DNA from: Boesenbergia rotunda | Lineage: Eukaryota > Streptophyta > Magnoliopsida > Zingiberales > Zingiberaceae | Reading direction: 5' to 3' | Length of the DNA: 64,000 bases | Assembly: GCA_024364735.1 (NCBI GenBank) | Contig: JAGFNQ010006422.1 | Coordinates: 221,413 to 285,412, forward strand | Shown here: one piece after another, positions 21,438 through 32,137 of the stretch | Layout: each line of letters starts with the position of its first letter | How positions within the stretch are numbered: the first letter of the stretch is position 1 | The notes under the pieces: model-generated | The model's input: the letters and a program-made list of their open reading frames with translations, nothing else | What the model was told of the DNA's origin: nothing | The model's database searches: none | Made by a program: the position numbers and the translations under genes

Positions 21438-23082
21438 ATTTATGGCAACACAATTCAAAGTTAAGTTAAAAACTTATAACAGTTAAGAACATAAGGTAAA
21501 TAATGAAGTATAACTGTTTATGAACAGAATAAATAGAGTTGAAAAAAAATTCTTTATTTTTCATACTCCCCCTGAAACTCTGAATACTTGTGTTATAAAA
21601 TACTTAAAACACTTAACTTTTACCTTTCCTCCTCCTTTGACATATATCAAAAACATACATGGGCGACCAAGGTTTCTAATAGGGAGTTTTACTAAAGTAA
21701 ATTCAAGTCATGGATTTTACAATTTCCCAAAAACATAGTTGTCAAGAAAAACTTTAACTAAAACGTGACAACTCTTCTCCTTATATTTTAGGATATTTAA
21801 AAAAACTTCAAAAATATAATTTCCAAGAAAAAACTTAACAGTAGCTTACATTAGCCAACATTTTGAAAACAACTTTCCTTTAAAAAATTTCAACTTTTGC
21901 ACACATAGAAAAATTTCTTTGGAACATATTTTGTGCATTTAAAACTATTTAAGAAATCTTTTAAATGGACAAGTTTTTGCCAAAACAAATATTTATTTAC
22001 TAAGAAAACTTTACTTAGAAGTATTTGCCCAAAAATTTCCAAAGATTTTGCTCAAACAAACTTTGTTTACTAAGGAAAAATCTACTTAGAAATATTTGCA
22101 AAAGGATGCTCTTAGAAATTTTTGAAAGCACACTTAGAAATTCAACTTTGCTTTTTGAATAAGAGAAAGCTTTTGAAAACCGTTTTGATTTTGAACAATT
22201 TGAGCTTTTTCTCTCCTTAGCTGTTTATTAATAAAGAAATATATTTTGAAAGAAGTCTTAAGAAAAAAAATTATGTATCAGAGCCTGTGAGTTTTGAAAA
22301 ACATAAAAATACTTAGTATAACTCTTGAAAGTCTAGCAAAAAGATTTAATTGCACCAACAAAGCTCGACTTTGAAAGGTATTGTGCAATTTTGAAAAAAA
22401 AAATTGTATTTATAGGCAAATCGTTAGAAAATTCACGTACTTAGAATACTATTGCCTTAGAAATGTATTAGTACCTTTTGAAAACATTGTATTTTGAAAA
22501 ATAGAAGTACTTTTGAAAAAATATGCATTTTCGAAAATATGCAAGTACTTTTGAAAAAAACAAATTGAGCCTTTTTGGAAAGTCTAAGTACTATTTTTTA
22601 AAACTATTAGACTTTGAAAAATATAAATAATCTTTGAAAAGTATTATTCATTTTGAAAACATAATATTTTACTTGACTAGATTTCTTTTCCAGTCTGACA
22701 CAATCCTAGGAAATCTTGTTGACTACAAGGACATTTTCCTAAGTGTCCTGGAAATTTCTTCAACCCAAGTAAATATTATTTCAAAAATAATTTCATAAGC
22801 CACAAGAATTTTGAAAGATAAAATAATAGTTTTTGAAAGAAAAATTATTTAAGTTTTCAAAAGGATTTTAAACGTGTAGTGCATGAAAACATATAATTTT
22901 GAAAATATTCAATAATTCTTTCAATTTGATCTCCCCCTAAACATGACCCAGTCCTAGGAAGCTTGTTGACTACAAGCGGTCTTCCTCTGAGTTTTAAGGT
23001 TTGATTTAAATTATAAGAATTATCTAATAACTTCAAAACAAATAATTACCAAAAAAACATTTCAGAAATTCTTCTTTTGACT
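21438..23082 (-). other. Element D 3' non-coding region
   Basis: AT-rich with long runs of A and TTTGAAAA words. Contains spaced CTCCCCCT boxes (PPT-like on the minus strand) near 21567, 22931 and 23087, and GTTGACTACAAG repeats. No gene is seen. Confidence 0.6.
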
Positions 23083-25141
23083 CAAACTCCCCCTAAATTT
23101 GACACATCCTAGGAGTCCTTGTAGATCATGAAGTGGACCTTCCTCTGTGTTTTTAGGGTTTATTAAAATCAAAAGAATCATTTTGAACAATCTTCTGAGT
23201 ATGATAACTTTCAAGATAAATTTTTGAAAACATAACTTGAAATGATAGCACAGTTTTCGAAAATCATGATGATAATTTTTCAAAGAGATAGTAATATCGA
23301 GGGTTTTTGAATATGTTTTAAAGCATTAGGTTTTGAAAAATCTGAATTTTCGAAAAAGATTAAGAAGGACTCCCCCTGTATCCGACACAGTCTGTCTTTT
23401 ATCTAAGTTCCTTAAGGGACTTCAGTGTTGACCAGGTTGACTAGAGTTTGACTATGTTGACCAAGGTTAACTCAGTTTACTAAGTTTGACAGATTAATAA
23501 CTGAATCAAACAAGCCTTAGATTCTATCTAAAATGTGTCTATTGTGATATTTAACATGAAATTCACTATTTTTAAAAAATAGGGTACAGTAAACTAAATT
23601 AATTTGCCAAATAGAGATAATTTTGAATAACTTTTGCACACCTTTTTATTTAAAAGGATAGTGAATTATGCTTTTAGGTCCTAGATGTCTCACCCAGTTC
23701 TACGTGATCAAGCATGTTAACCTTATGGGTTTTATGAGACAAATTTTAGTAGAAATAAGAAGTTATTTTGAAAAATCATGATTAATTTTGAAAAAGTTAA
23801 ATTAATTTTGAAAAGCAATTAGTTTTGAATTTATTTTGAAAAAGAGTGTTTGAATCTACGATCAATTGAAATTTGTGTTAGATTTGAATTTGACAAAAAG
23901 TAACTTGAATTTGAATTTCAAAAATTGGCTTCCAGGTCTTGGCGAGGAATTAGGCCTTCTTTGGCCGTAGCCTTATTGGATCATCAACCCTTTCCTTGAC
24001 AAAGCCTTTTAGTGAAATTTCATTTTCAAAATTACTTTTTGAAAAATTCTGGTCTAACTAGTTTGGGTCTTGGATCGGTAGCTTCGGCTAGTTCCGCTAA
24101 GATGGCTTCCCTAACGTACTATCATCTCACCTCCACCCAATACTATGTTGTTCAAATTTCAATTAACTGATTTAGTCCTTATACTAACCAATCCTAATTC
24201 TAAGCAAAAAAAACAAAAATAAAAAGAAACACATAATTAAAACAAACAATTGTCTAAGTAAGGTCACAATTGGAGTAATACTCCGGATTTTCGAAATCAG
24301 CAAGATTATGAATTAAATTTTCTAACTTTTTGACCTTATGTTTTAGGGTTTCATTTTCTTGTTTCAATTTTTTGAAATTGCTTTAATTAAGTTACATGAT
24401 CAATCACATTATTCAAGGTAAATAACGGATTTTTCAAATACTGTAAATTTACCTTTGTTGATTATTTGTCTGGCATTCTTGGTAGCTCTTTTATCTGTGC
24501 ATTCACTTTTGTAATGCCCGAACTCCTGGCACTTGAAGCATTGAATGCAACTTTTGTCCTTTCGTGCTTTTGGAACTGATCCCTTTGTCACCGTCGGTGG
24601 TGTCGTTCGAATCTTACGAGTAGGACACTCACTTTGGTAGTGCCCTCTCTCCCTGCATGTGTAACAATTACATGATTAAAATCTGATTTTACACTTTTAC
24701 CTTTTGGTTCTTTATTGGGAATTCCCCTTTGATTCTTGCCGCCTCGGATCTAGGCTCATCTTCTGATTCTGTGTTTGAGTCGGACTCGGGTATTAATTGA
24801 AGCTCCTTCTTTGGTGGTTCTTTAGGATTTTTCCCTGCAATAGAATTTACACCTTCCTCGACCATTACAGTATCTGTTTGATTATTTAATTCTAATTTTG
24901 AAAAGAATTCAAAATTGGTTACCGTCTCAGTCAATTCGGTCGTCTAATTCTGGTTCGACTTTGGATTCGGGTTCAGACTCTAACTCGGCTGTTTGTGCTT
25001 GGACCGAAAAGGCAAGATTAACTTACCTGATCTTCTTCTTCATCTGAGATCTCTTGATGAAGGTCAATCAGTTTTTCCCAGATTTCTCTAGCACATCTGA
25101 AGGATCTGACCGCTTCAATTCTTCATTGGTTAGGCCACATT
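23083..25141 (-). repeat. First copy of 2.06-kb duplication (error-rich gag)
   Basis: Same sequence as 25143-27203, with about two dozen differences by eye, mostly 1-nt indels in homopolymers. These break the gag frame into pieces at 24409-24591, 24689-24934 and 25068-25343. Both copies end in the same bases (TTAGGCCACATT). Probably not a second gag gene but an unmerged contig end. Confidence 0.85.
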
Positions 25142-25142
25142 N
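25142..25142. other. Single ambiguous base (N) at a join
   Basis: The only N in the window. It lies exactly at the boundary of the duplicated blocks, which is what a scaffold join with an unrecognised overlap looks like. Confidence 0.9.
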
Positions 25143-26313
25143 CAAACTCCCCCTAAATTTGACACATCCTAGGAGTCCTTGTAGATCATGAAGTGGACCT
25201 TCCTCTGTGTCTTTAGGGTTTATTAAAATCAAAAGAATCATTTTGAACAATCTTCTGAGTATGATAACTTTCAAGATAAATTTTTGAAAACATAACTTGA
25301 AATGATAGCACAGTTTTCGAAAATCATGATGATAATTTTTCAAAGAGATAGTAATATCGAGGGTTTTTGAATAAGTTTTAAAGCATTAGGTTTTTGAAAA
25401 ATCTGAATTTTTCAAAAAAAGATTAAGAAGAACTCCCCCTGTATCCGACACAGTCTGTCTTTTATCTAAGTTCCTTAAGGGACTTCAGTGTTGACCAGGT
25501 TGACTAGGGTTTGACTATGTTGACCAAGGTTAACTCAGTTTACTAAGTTTGACAGATTAATAACTAAATCAAACAAGCCTTAGATTCTATCTAACATGTG
25601 TCTATTGTGATATTTACATGAAATTCACTATTTTGAAAAAATAGGGTACAGTAAACTAAATTAATTTGCCAAATAGAGATAATTTTGAATAACTTTTGCA
25701 CACCTTTTTATTTAAAAGGATAGTGAATTATGCTTTTAGGTCCTAGATGTCTCACCCAGTTCTACGTGATCAAGCATGTTAACCTTATGGGTTTTATGAG
25801 ACAAATTTTAGTAGAAATAAGAAGTTATTTGAAAAATCATGATTAATTTTGAAAAAGTTAAATTAATTTTGAAAAGCAATTAGTTTTGAATTTATTTTGA
25901 AAAAGAGTGTTTGAATCTACGATCAATTGAAATTTGTGTTAGATTTGAATTTGACAAAAAGTAACTTGAATTTGAATTTCAAAAATTGGCTTCCAGGTCT
26001 TGGCGAGGAATTAGGCCTTCTTTGGCCGTAGCCTTATTGGATCATCAACCTTTCCTTGACAAAGCCTTTTAGTGAAATTTCATTTTCAAAATTACTTTTT
26101 GAAAAATTCTGGTCTAACTAGTTTGGGTCTTGGATCGGTAGCTTCGGCTAGTTCCGCTAAGATGGCTTCCCTAACGTACTATCATCTCACCTCCACCCAA
26201 TACTATGTTGTTCAAATTTCAATTAACTGATTTAGTCCTTATACTAACCAATCCTAATTCTAAGCAAAAAAAACAAAAATAAAAAGAAACACATAATTAA
26301 AACAAACAATTGT

Positions 26314-27465
26314 CTAAGTAAGGTCACAATTGGAGTAATACTCCGGATTTTCGAAATCAGCAAGATTATGAATTAAATTTTCTAACTTTTTGACCTTATG
26401 TTTTAGGGTTTCATTTTCTTGTTTCAATTTTTTGAAATTTGCTTTAATTAAGTTACATGAATCAATCACATTATTCAAGGTAAATAACGGATTTTCAAAT
26501 ACTGTAAATTTACCTTTGTTGATTATTTGTCTGGCATTCTTGGTAGCTCTTTTATCTGTGCATTCACTTTTGTAATGCCCGAACTCCTGGCACTTGAAGC
26601 ATTGAATGCAACTTTTGTCCTTTCGTGCTTTTGGAACTGATCCCTTTGTCACCGTCGGTGGTGTCGTTCGAATCTTACGAGTAGGACACTCACTTTGGTA
26701 GTGCCCTCTCTCCCTGCATGTGTAACAAATTACATGATTAAAATCTGATTTTACACTTTTACCTTTTGGTTCTTTATTGGGAATCTCCCCCTTGATTCTT
26801 GCCGCCTCGGATCTAGGCTCATCTTCTGATTCTGTGTTTGAGTCGGACTCGGGTATTAATTGAAGCTCCTTCTTTGGTGGTTCTTTAGGATTTTTCCCTG
26901 CAATAGAATTTACACCTTCCTCGACCATTACAGTATCTGTTTGATTATTTAATTCTAATTTTGAAAAGAATTCAAAATTGGTTACCGTCTCAGTCAATTC
27001 GTCGTCTAATTCTGGTTCGACTTTGGATTCGGGTTCAGACTCTAACTCGGCTGTTTGTGCTTGGACCGAAAGGGCAAGATAACTTACCTGATCTTCTTCT
27101 TCATCTGAGATCTCTTGATGAAGGTCAATCAGTTTTTCCCAGATTTCTCTAGCACATCTGAAGGATCTGACCCGCTTCAATTCTTCATTGGTTAGGCCAC
27201 ATTGTAGGATTGCAGTAGCCCTTGCATCTGTCTCAATCTTCCTTAGTGTTGGTTCATCCAGTTTGTCCCAAGTGATCGATGTTCCTTCTTCTGTGGGGAA
27301 TGTGAACCTCGTTTGGATTATCAACCATAAATCCAGATTAGCCTTCAGGTGGGATTCCATTAGATTTCTCCAGGAGTTGAAATTTTCGCCAGAGAAGAGC
27401 GGTGACGGGCACTGTTCCATTCTTGGTTGGCCATTTAGTTTATACCTCGCACACAAAAGAAACAC
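26314..27465 (-). CDS. Gag-like protein of element D, intact 383-aa frame
   Basis: The only intact retroelement gag in the window. Start could be Met 27465 or Met 27420 (MEQCPSPLFSGENF), which begins at the conserved part. Residues ~20-118 are the N-terminal UBN2/DUF4219-like region (SWRNLMESHLKANLDLW, ATAILQCGLT, EIWEKLIDLH). About residue 120 it jumps to an acidic stretch, so compared with element C gag roughly 100 central residues are missing. Two perfect CCHC knuckles lie at ~247-260 and ~289-302, and a coiled coil (LKQENETLKHKVKKLENL) near the C-terminus. Expected role: RNA binding and packaging in virus-like particles in the cytoplasm, using pol from a relative. Confidence 0.85.
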   Translation of the reverse strand: MFLLCARYKLNGQPRMEQCPSPLFSGENFNSWRNLMESHLKANLDLWLIIQTRFTFPTEEGTSITWDKLDEPTLRKIETDARATAILQCGLTNEELKRVRSFRCAREIWEKLIDLHQEISDEEEDQVSYLALSVQAQTAELESEPESKVEPELDDELTETVTNFEFFSKLELNNQTDTVMVEEGVNSIAGKNPKEPPKKELQLIPESDSNTESEDEPRSEAARIKGEIPNKEPKGKSVKSDFNHVICYTCRERGHYQSECPTRKIRTTPPTVTKGSVPKARKDKSCIQCFKCQEFGHYKSECTDKRATKNARQIINKGKFTVFENPLFTLNNVIDSCNLIKANFKKLKQENETLKHKVKKLENLIHNLADFENPEYYSNCDLT

Positions 27466-27957
27466 AAAAAATATACCAAGACTTGGTCTTGGATTAGTAG
27501 TGTGGGAGAGAGAAAAAACTAGCTCAATAAAAGTGTTTGCACGAATTTCGAGGTAAAATAATAATAAAATAAAATAAAGATTAATGACAAATTTTTTGAA
27601 AATGTTGACTTTATCAATTTTGATTAATGATGAAAAAGTAAGAATTTACTGTTTGGGAAAAAATTTTGCTTAGCACGAATTTCGAGAAAAATATTAAAAT
27701 AATAAAAAAAATTTATGACAAATTTTCAGAACTTGATTAATTTATCAAATCTGACTTATGGTGAAAAAATAAGAATTTAAAATTGAAAAAGGCGTAAGAA
27801 TATTTTAAATTCACCCACAGATATTATTTATAAAAAAAAGATCGAGTGGTGTTGCACCAACCTCGATTAACGAAAAAGAAATGAAATAAAATAAAAAAAA
27901 AATTCGTAAATCCGAAGAACTCCCAAATTGGTGGTTGCACCAAATTTGAGCTTCCCC

Positions 27958-27969
27958 GCTCTGATACCA
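27958..27969 (-). other. Primer-binding site of element D
   Basis: Minus strand TGGTATCAGAGC, a perfect initiator-Met type PBS, two bases from the LTR at 27972. 27466-27957 is the untranslated leader, with short repeats around AGCACGAATTTCGAG. Confidence 0.9.
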
Positions 27970-27971
27970 CT

Positions 27972-29457
27972 TGTTGGATCGAGAGAATCGATAGAGGGGG
28001 GCTGAATATCGGAAAGCGTTCGGATTGGAAAAGAGAATGCGTAGCGGAAGATTAAAAACAAAACACGCGAACAACAAGGTTTTTACTTAGTTCGGAGCCT
28101 AGGTCGACTCTTACTCCAAGGCCCACGGTCGCTGACCGTTTACTGCGGGCAATACTATAATCGCGCAAAATCAGTTACAGAAATAGAATTACAGTTAAAG
28201 TGTAGTATTGAAATTTAAACTCTTCTTTTTACCGACGTCTGGTGTAGATAACTTTTTCCAGAGCAGTAGGACGTCGGCGGCGCTTGTATCTCACATCGGG
28301 AGGTTGCCGGAGCAGAGCGCGGAAGCAAAAGAGCGTTGAATACGTTCGAGAACTTCGATTGTCGAAAGCCTTGGCGTTGGGTGCTCTTTATAGCACCTCG
28401 GGGCGCCCTAGATGTCGAGGGCGCCCCCCCCACGTGTCACGTGATCCGAGCTTCGCTCGGTCAACCTCTATCCCACTCGAATAGGGCTGAGGTTTGACAC
28501 TGGGGGTGCCCGGGACGCTGGGGGCGCCCTGTTTGACTCCTTCAGCGCGGGCTTCTCGGCTGGATAAGGGTAATCGGCTTCGCTGGCATAGCCGCGGGGC
28601 GCCCTGGGCACTAGGGGCTCCCTGGGCGTCCGGGGCGCCCTGGGCGTCCGGGGCGCCCTGGGCGTCCGGGGCGCCCTGGGCGTCCGGGGCGCCCTGGGCG
28701 TCCGGGGCGCCCTGGGCGTCCGGGGCGCCCTGGGCACTGGGGGCGCCCCGGCCAGTAAGCAGCCGAAGCACTTGTTGCTTCGCTTGTATTGTGTTGGCCT
28801 TGGGGGCGCCCGGAACACTGAGGGTGCCCTGCTCAGCTACTTGCCTCTCTCCTTTGGGCATTCTGAGCTGCAGACACACGTTCCTTCGGTCCTGCATCCA
28901 GGGTTAGTCCAAAACAATATGAAGCAATAGAGTATTATGTTTATACAGCCTTAGCTGTCTTGGTTCTGACTTTGGGTCTGCAAAATGGAGCCCTAGGTCG
29001 AACCGACGCCTACTGTTCCCTCTCGACGGAGAACGCGTCCTCACCTACTCCTCTCGGGAGAATTTACCTGATGCCAACCAGCTTCTCCGGTTGGACTTTT
29101 GCCTAGCAGTCCTTCGCCAGGTGCCCAGCTGTCCTTCGCCAGGTCTTCAGTACCAATCTGTCCTTCGCCTGGTGCCTAGCTGTCCTTCGCTAGGTCTTTA
29201 TATCCTGGCATTCCTTCGCCAGGTGCCTAGCAGTCCTTCGCTAGGGCTTTGTATCATGGTATTCCTTCGCCAGGTGCCTAGTAGCCCTTCACTAGGACTT
29301 TGTTTCCTGACAGTCCTTCGCCAGGTGTCTAGCAACCCTTCGCTAGGACTTTGTTTCCTGCACACTTAATGATCATATTAGATAACAAATAACAATTAAC
29401 TTTGAATCCTTTGCCAATATCAAAACAAGGTTCGATATGGTGCTTCCTGCACCAACA
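27972..29457 (-). repeat. 5' LTR of element D (1486 bp)
   Basis: Same ends as 20006-21422 but 69 bp longer, the excess lying mainly in the 18-bp GGCGCC minisatellite. The PBS follows it in element orientation. Confidence 0.9.
28622..28740. repeat. 18-bp GGCGCC minisatellite
   Basis: About 6.5 nearly identical copies of an 18-bp unit (CTGGGCGTCCGGGGCGCC). The equivalent stretch in the other LTR has only diverged, non-identical units, so the array expanded after insertion. Because 18 is a multiple of three, it generates long spurious Gly-Ala-Pro frames on both strands. Confidence 0.9.
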
Positions 29458-29462
29458 GATCA

Positions 29463-30592
29463 TTCTTTAGGAATGAGGCTGATGAGGTTGTCTTGATCTC
29501 TGAAATTGAACCTAGAATAGTTGACGAGGCATTGCATGATCCTGATTGGATTATAGCTATGCAAGATGAGTTAGGTCAATTTGAGAGAAGCCAAGTTTGG
29601 GATTTAGTTCCTAGACCTAAGAAGACCATGATTATTGGAACTAAATGGGTCTTCAAGAATAAATTGAACCATAAGGGAGAAATTGTAAGAAACAAGGCAC
29701 GCTTAGTAGCCAAGGGCTATAGTCAAGTTGAAGGCCTTGATTACGATGAGACCTATGCTCCCGTGGCACGATTGGAATCCATTCAATTGATGCTTGCATT
29801 TGCAGCACAAAGAGGTTTCAAACTCTATCAAATGGATGTAAAATCGGCCTTCTTAAATAGTTTCATTAGAGAAGAGGTCTATATTGAACAACCACCAGGG
29901 TTTGAAAATTCTGAATTTCCAAACCACGTGTTTAAGCTAAAGATGGCTCTTTATGGCCTAAAGCAAGCACCTCGTGCTTGGTATGAGTGGTTGTCAACAT
30001 TTTTAATTGAAAAAGGCTTCGTTAGAGGTCAATAGACCCTACACTATTTCTACGAAGAGATGGTGACAATATCTATGTAGCCCAAGTATATGCCGATGAC
30101 ATAATTTGTGGCTCCAACAACAAGGGCTATTTGAATGAGTTCATTGGGCACATGGAGAGTGTGTTTGAGATGAGTCTAGTGGGAAAATTGACTTTCTTCC
30201 TTAGACTTGAAATCAAACAAACCCGAGATGGAATCCATGTGCATCAATCCAAATACACTCATGAGATGCTCAAGAAATTTAACATGAGTGACTCTAAGGA
30301 GGTAACCACTCCCATGGCGACCAACACACGATTAGATAATGATGAGAGTGGGAAGTCAGTCGATTTGACTCAATATAGAAGTATGATAGGTAGTTTGCTA
30401 TACCCCACAGCGAGTCACTCGGATATTCTTTTTGCTATGGGTATGTGCGCTAGGTACCAAGTATGTGTCAAGGAATCTCATTTAATTGTTGTTAAGAGGA
30501 TTTTGAGATACCTTAAGGGCACAATTGGAGTCGGTCTTTGGTACCCCCATACAGAGTCGTTTGATTTGATAGGTTATACCGATTCCGACTAG
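29463..30592 (+). pseudogene. Element C reverse transcriptase
   Basis: Resumes pol after element D. Landmarks: WIIAMQDELGQFERS, GTKWVFKNK, KARLVAKGYSQ, YQMDVKSAFLNS, YGLKQAPRAWY. The frame is lost by a 1-nt indel near 30031 and recovers in another frame, with the catalytic YADD at 30089-30100. SLLYPTASHSDI and RYQVCVKESH then lead to YTDSD at 30592. Apart from that shift the RT is nearly complete and well conserved. Confidence 0.9.
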
Positions 30593-31027
30593 TACAAGTT
30601 GGATCGGAAAAGCACAAGTGGGGGTTGCTAATTTTTAGGATCATCATTGGTAAGTTGGTCAAGTCGGAAGCAACATTGTGTTGCTCTCTCCACGACCGAG
30701 GCAGAGTATATTGCCATGGGAGAGAGTGTATCATAATTGTTGTGGATGATACACACTTTAGAGGACTATGGATTATCTTACAAGGGTGTGCAAGTGTTGT
30801 GTGACAACATAAGCATCATAAACCTTAAAAAGAATCCAGTCCACCATTCAAGGACCAAACACATTGAAGTGTGTCATCACTTCATTAGAGATCATGTTGC
30901 TAGAGGAGATATTGTACTCTCACATGTAAAGTCAAAGTCTAATCTAGCAGACATTTTCACTAAACCACTCCTTGAAAATGAATTTAGTTTCTTAAGGAGG
31001 GAGTTAGGGATGTGTCCTGCACAATAG
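30593..31027 (+). pseudogene. Element C RNase H and pol end
   Basis: Follows YTDSD after a damaged stretch. KLDRKSTSGG, then a TAA that fits CAA, CVALSTTEAEYIAMG with the catalytic Glu, another TAA that fits CAA before LLWM, then VLCDNISIINL, HIEVCHHFIRDHV and NLADIFTKPL. It ends in TAG at 31025-31027. These are standard copia RNase H and pol-tail motifs. Confidence 0.9.
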
Positions 31028-31543
31028 GATGGTAAAAATCCTTCATGGTCGTTTCTAATTGTTGGGCAACTTGGGGACATCTCACACAAACTATAAGGTT
31101 TAACAAAATATTTTTGTATTGCTAGAAATGGGGTGAGATGCTAGGATTAACCAAATTATTCAAAATGTATCAAGCATCCCTTGAATAATGAGGTTGAAGA
31201 GATAAAGATCATTAATTTGACCAAGTATGGGGAAAACCAATGCATAATACATGTGTATTTGGTTACAAGAACATACTTGGACATTCCAATCAAGTAAAAT
31301 TGATTGGAGCATTGCTTGATACAAACTTCAAACTTGAGTTGGGTTTTTGATCGATCTCAGGAGTTTTTGGCAGAATTCAATTGGTTGGAACATTGCTTGA
31401 TACAAACTTGGTAAGGGTTGTTGAATTCATAAGGAAATGACGTTCACTTGATTCAGGGGGTGTTTGAAACAATTTAGGGTTTAGGGGTGTTTGAAACGAG
31501 AGTTTCTGAAACATATTAGAGTTTCAGAAACTCATCTGAAATA

Positions 31544-31940
31544 TGATCGGTCCATAGACCGATTAGGAATCACCTCAGAATATGGGTCCTTCTCAGAAAA
31601 ACCTTCTGTATCAAACCTGATCGGTCCACCGACCGATCAGGACTATCCTTGATCGGTCACCTTGACCGATCAGGTTGTTTCTGATCGGTCAGGCAAACGG
31701 ATCAGGATTAGTCCTTATGAATCAAACCTGATTGGTCCACCGACCGATCAGGCTATTCCTGATCGGTTAAGCAGACCGATCAGGGCTCCTCCAGATCGGT
31801 CTGGTGACCAATCAGGAGCCTTCTGATCAGTCATGGTGACCGATCAGACCACTTCTGATCGATCAAGGTACTCCCTGATCGGTCCAAAAAGGCCTCTGAT
31901 CTATCAACCGTCCGATCTTCCCCATTAATTCTGGTTGGTG
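31544..31940. repeat. Internal GATCGGTC palindrome cluster, element C
   Basis: A second, non-LTR cluster of the same palindrome family: GATCGGTCCACCGACCGATC and GATCGGTCACCTTGACCGAT types, plus variants. It lies 500 bp after pol and about 200 bp before the start of the extra 3' gene. 31028-31543 between pol and the cluster holds no gene. Confidence 0.85.
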
Positions 31941-32137
31941 ATCGATCCACCAACTCTATTAACTCTCCTTTCTCCCTAAATTCTTCAACCCTAGCCGCCG
32001 AACACCATCTTCTTCTTGTGAGTTCTTTCTTTCTCTTGCGCGAGTTCTCTGCGAGTTCTCTCTTGCGCAAGCTCTCTTCTCTGCGAGTTCTCTCTTACGC
32101 GAGCTCTCTGAAATTTCTTCTCAACCAACCGATGACC

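Larger units (their letters stand above)
20006..29457 (-). mobile_element. Element D: gag-only Sirevirus-like LTR element
   Basis: Minus-strand insertion in element C pol with perfect target duplication GATCA (20001-20005 and 29458-29462). LTRs are 20006-21422 and 27972-29457 (about 96% identical over the first 146 bp by eye); PPT abuts the left copy and PBS the right copy. Only gag is encoded; there is no protease, RT or integrase in 6.5 kb. The internal region contains a ~2.06-kb duplication around an N at 25142 that is probably an assembly artefact. Its non-coding 3' half is homologous to that of element B, so B and D are sister families. Confidence 0.9.

Noticed and set aside
24409..25343. 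A second gag gene of element D
   Set aside because: Same sequence as the intact gag, broken by homopolymer indels next to an N; most likely an assembly duplicate.
28622..28740. CRISPR-like regular repeats
   Set aside because: Units are contiguous without unique spacers and sit in a plant LTR; it is a minisatellite.
28388..28907. Long Gly-Ala-Pro frames on both strands over the GGCGCC repeats (also 20422-20872)
   Set aside because: They arise because the repeat unit (18 bp) is a multiple of three and GC-rich; open on both strands, no motifs, located in LTR promoters.
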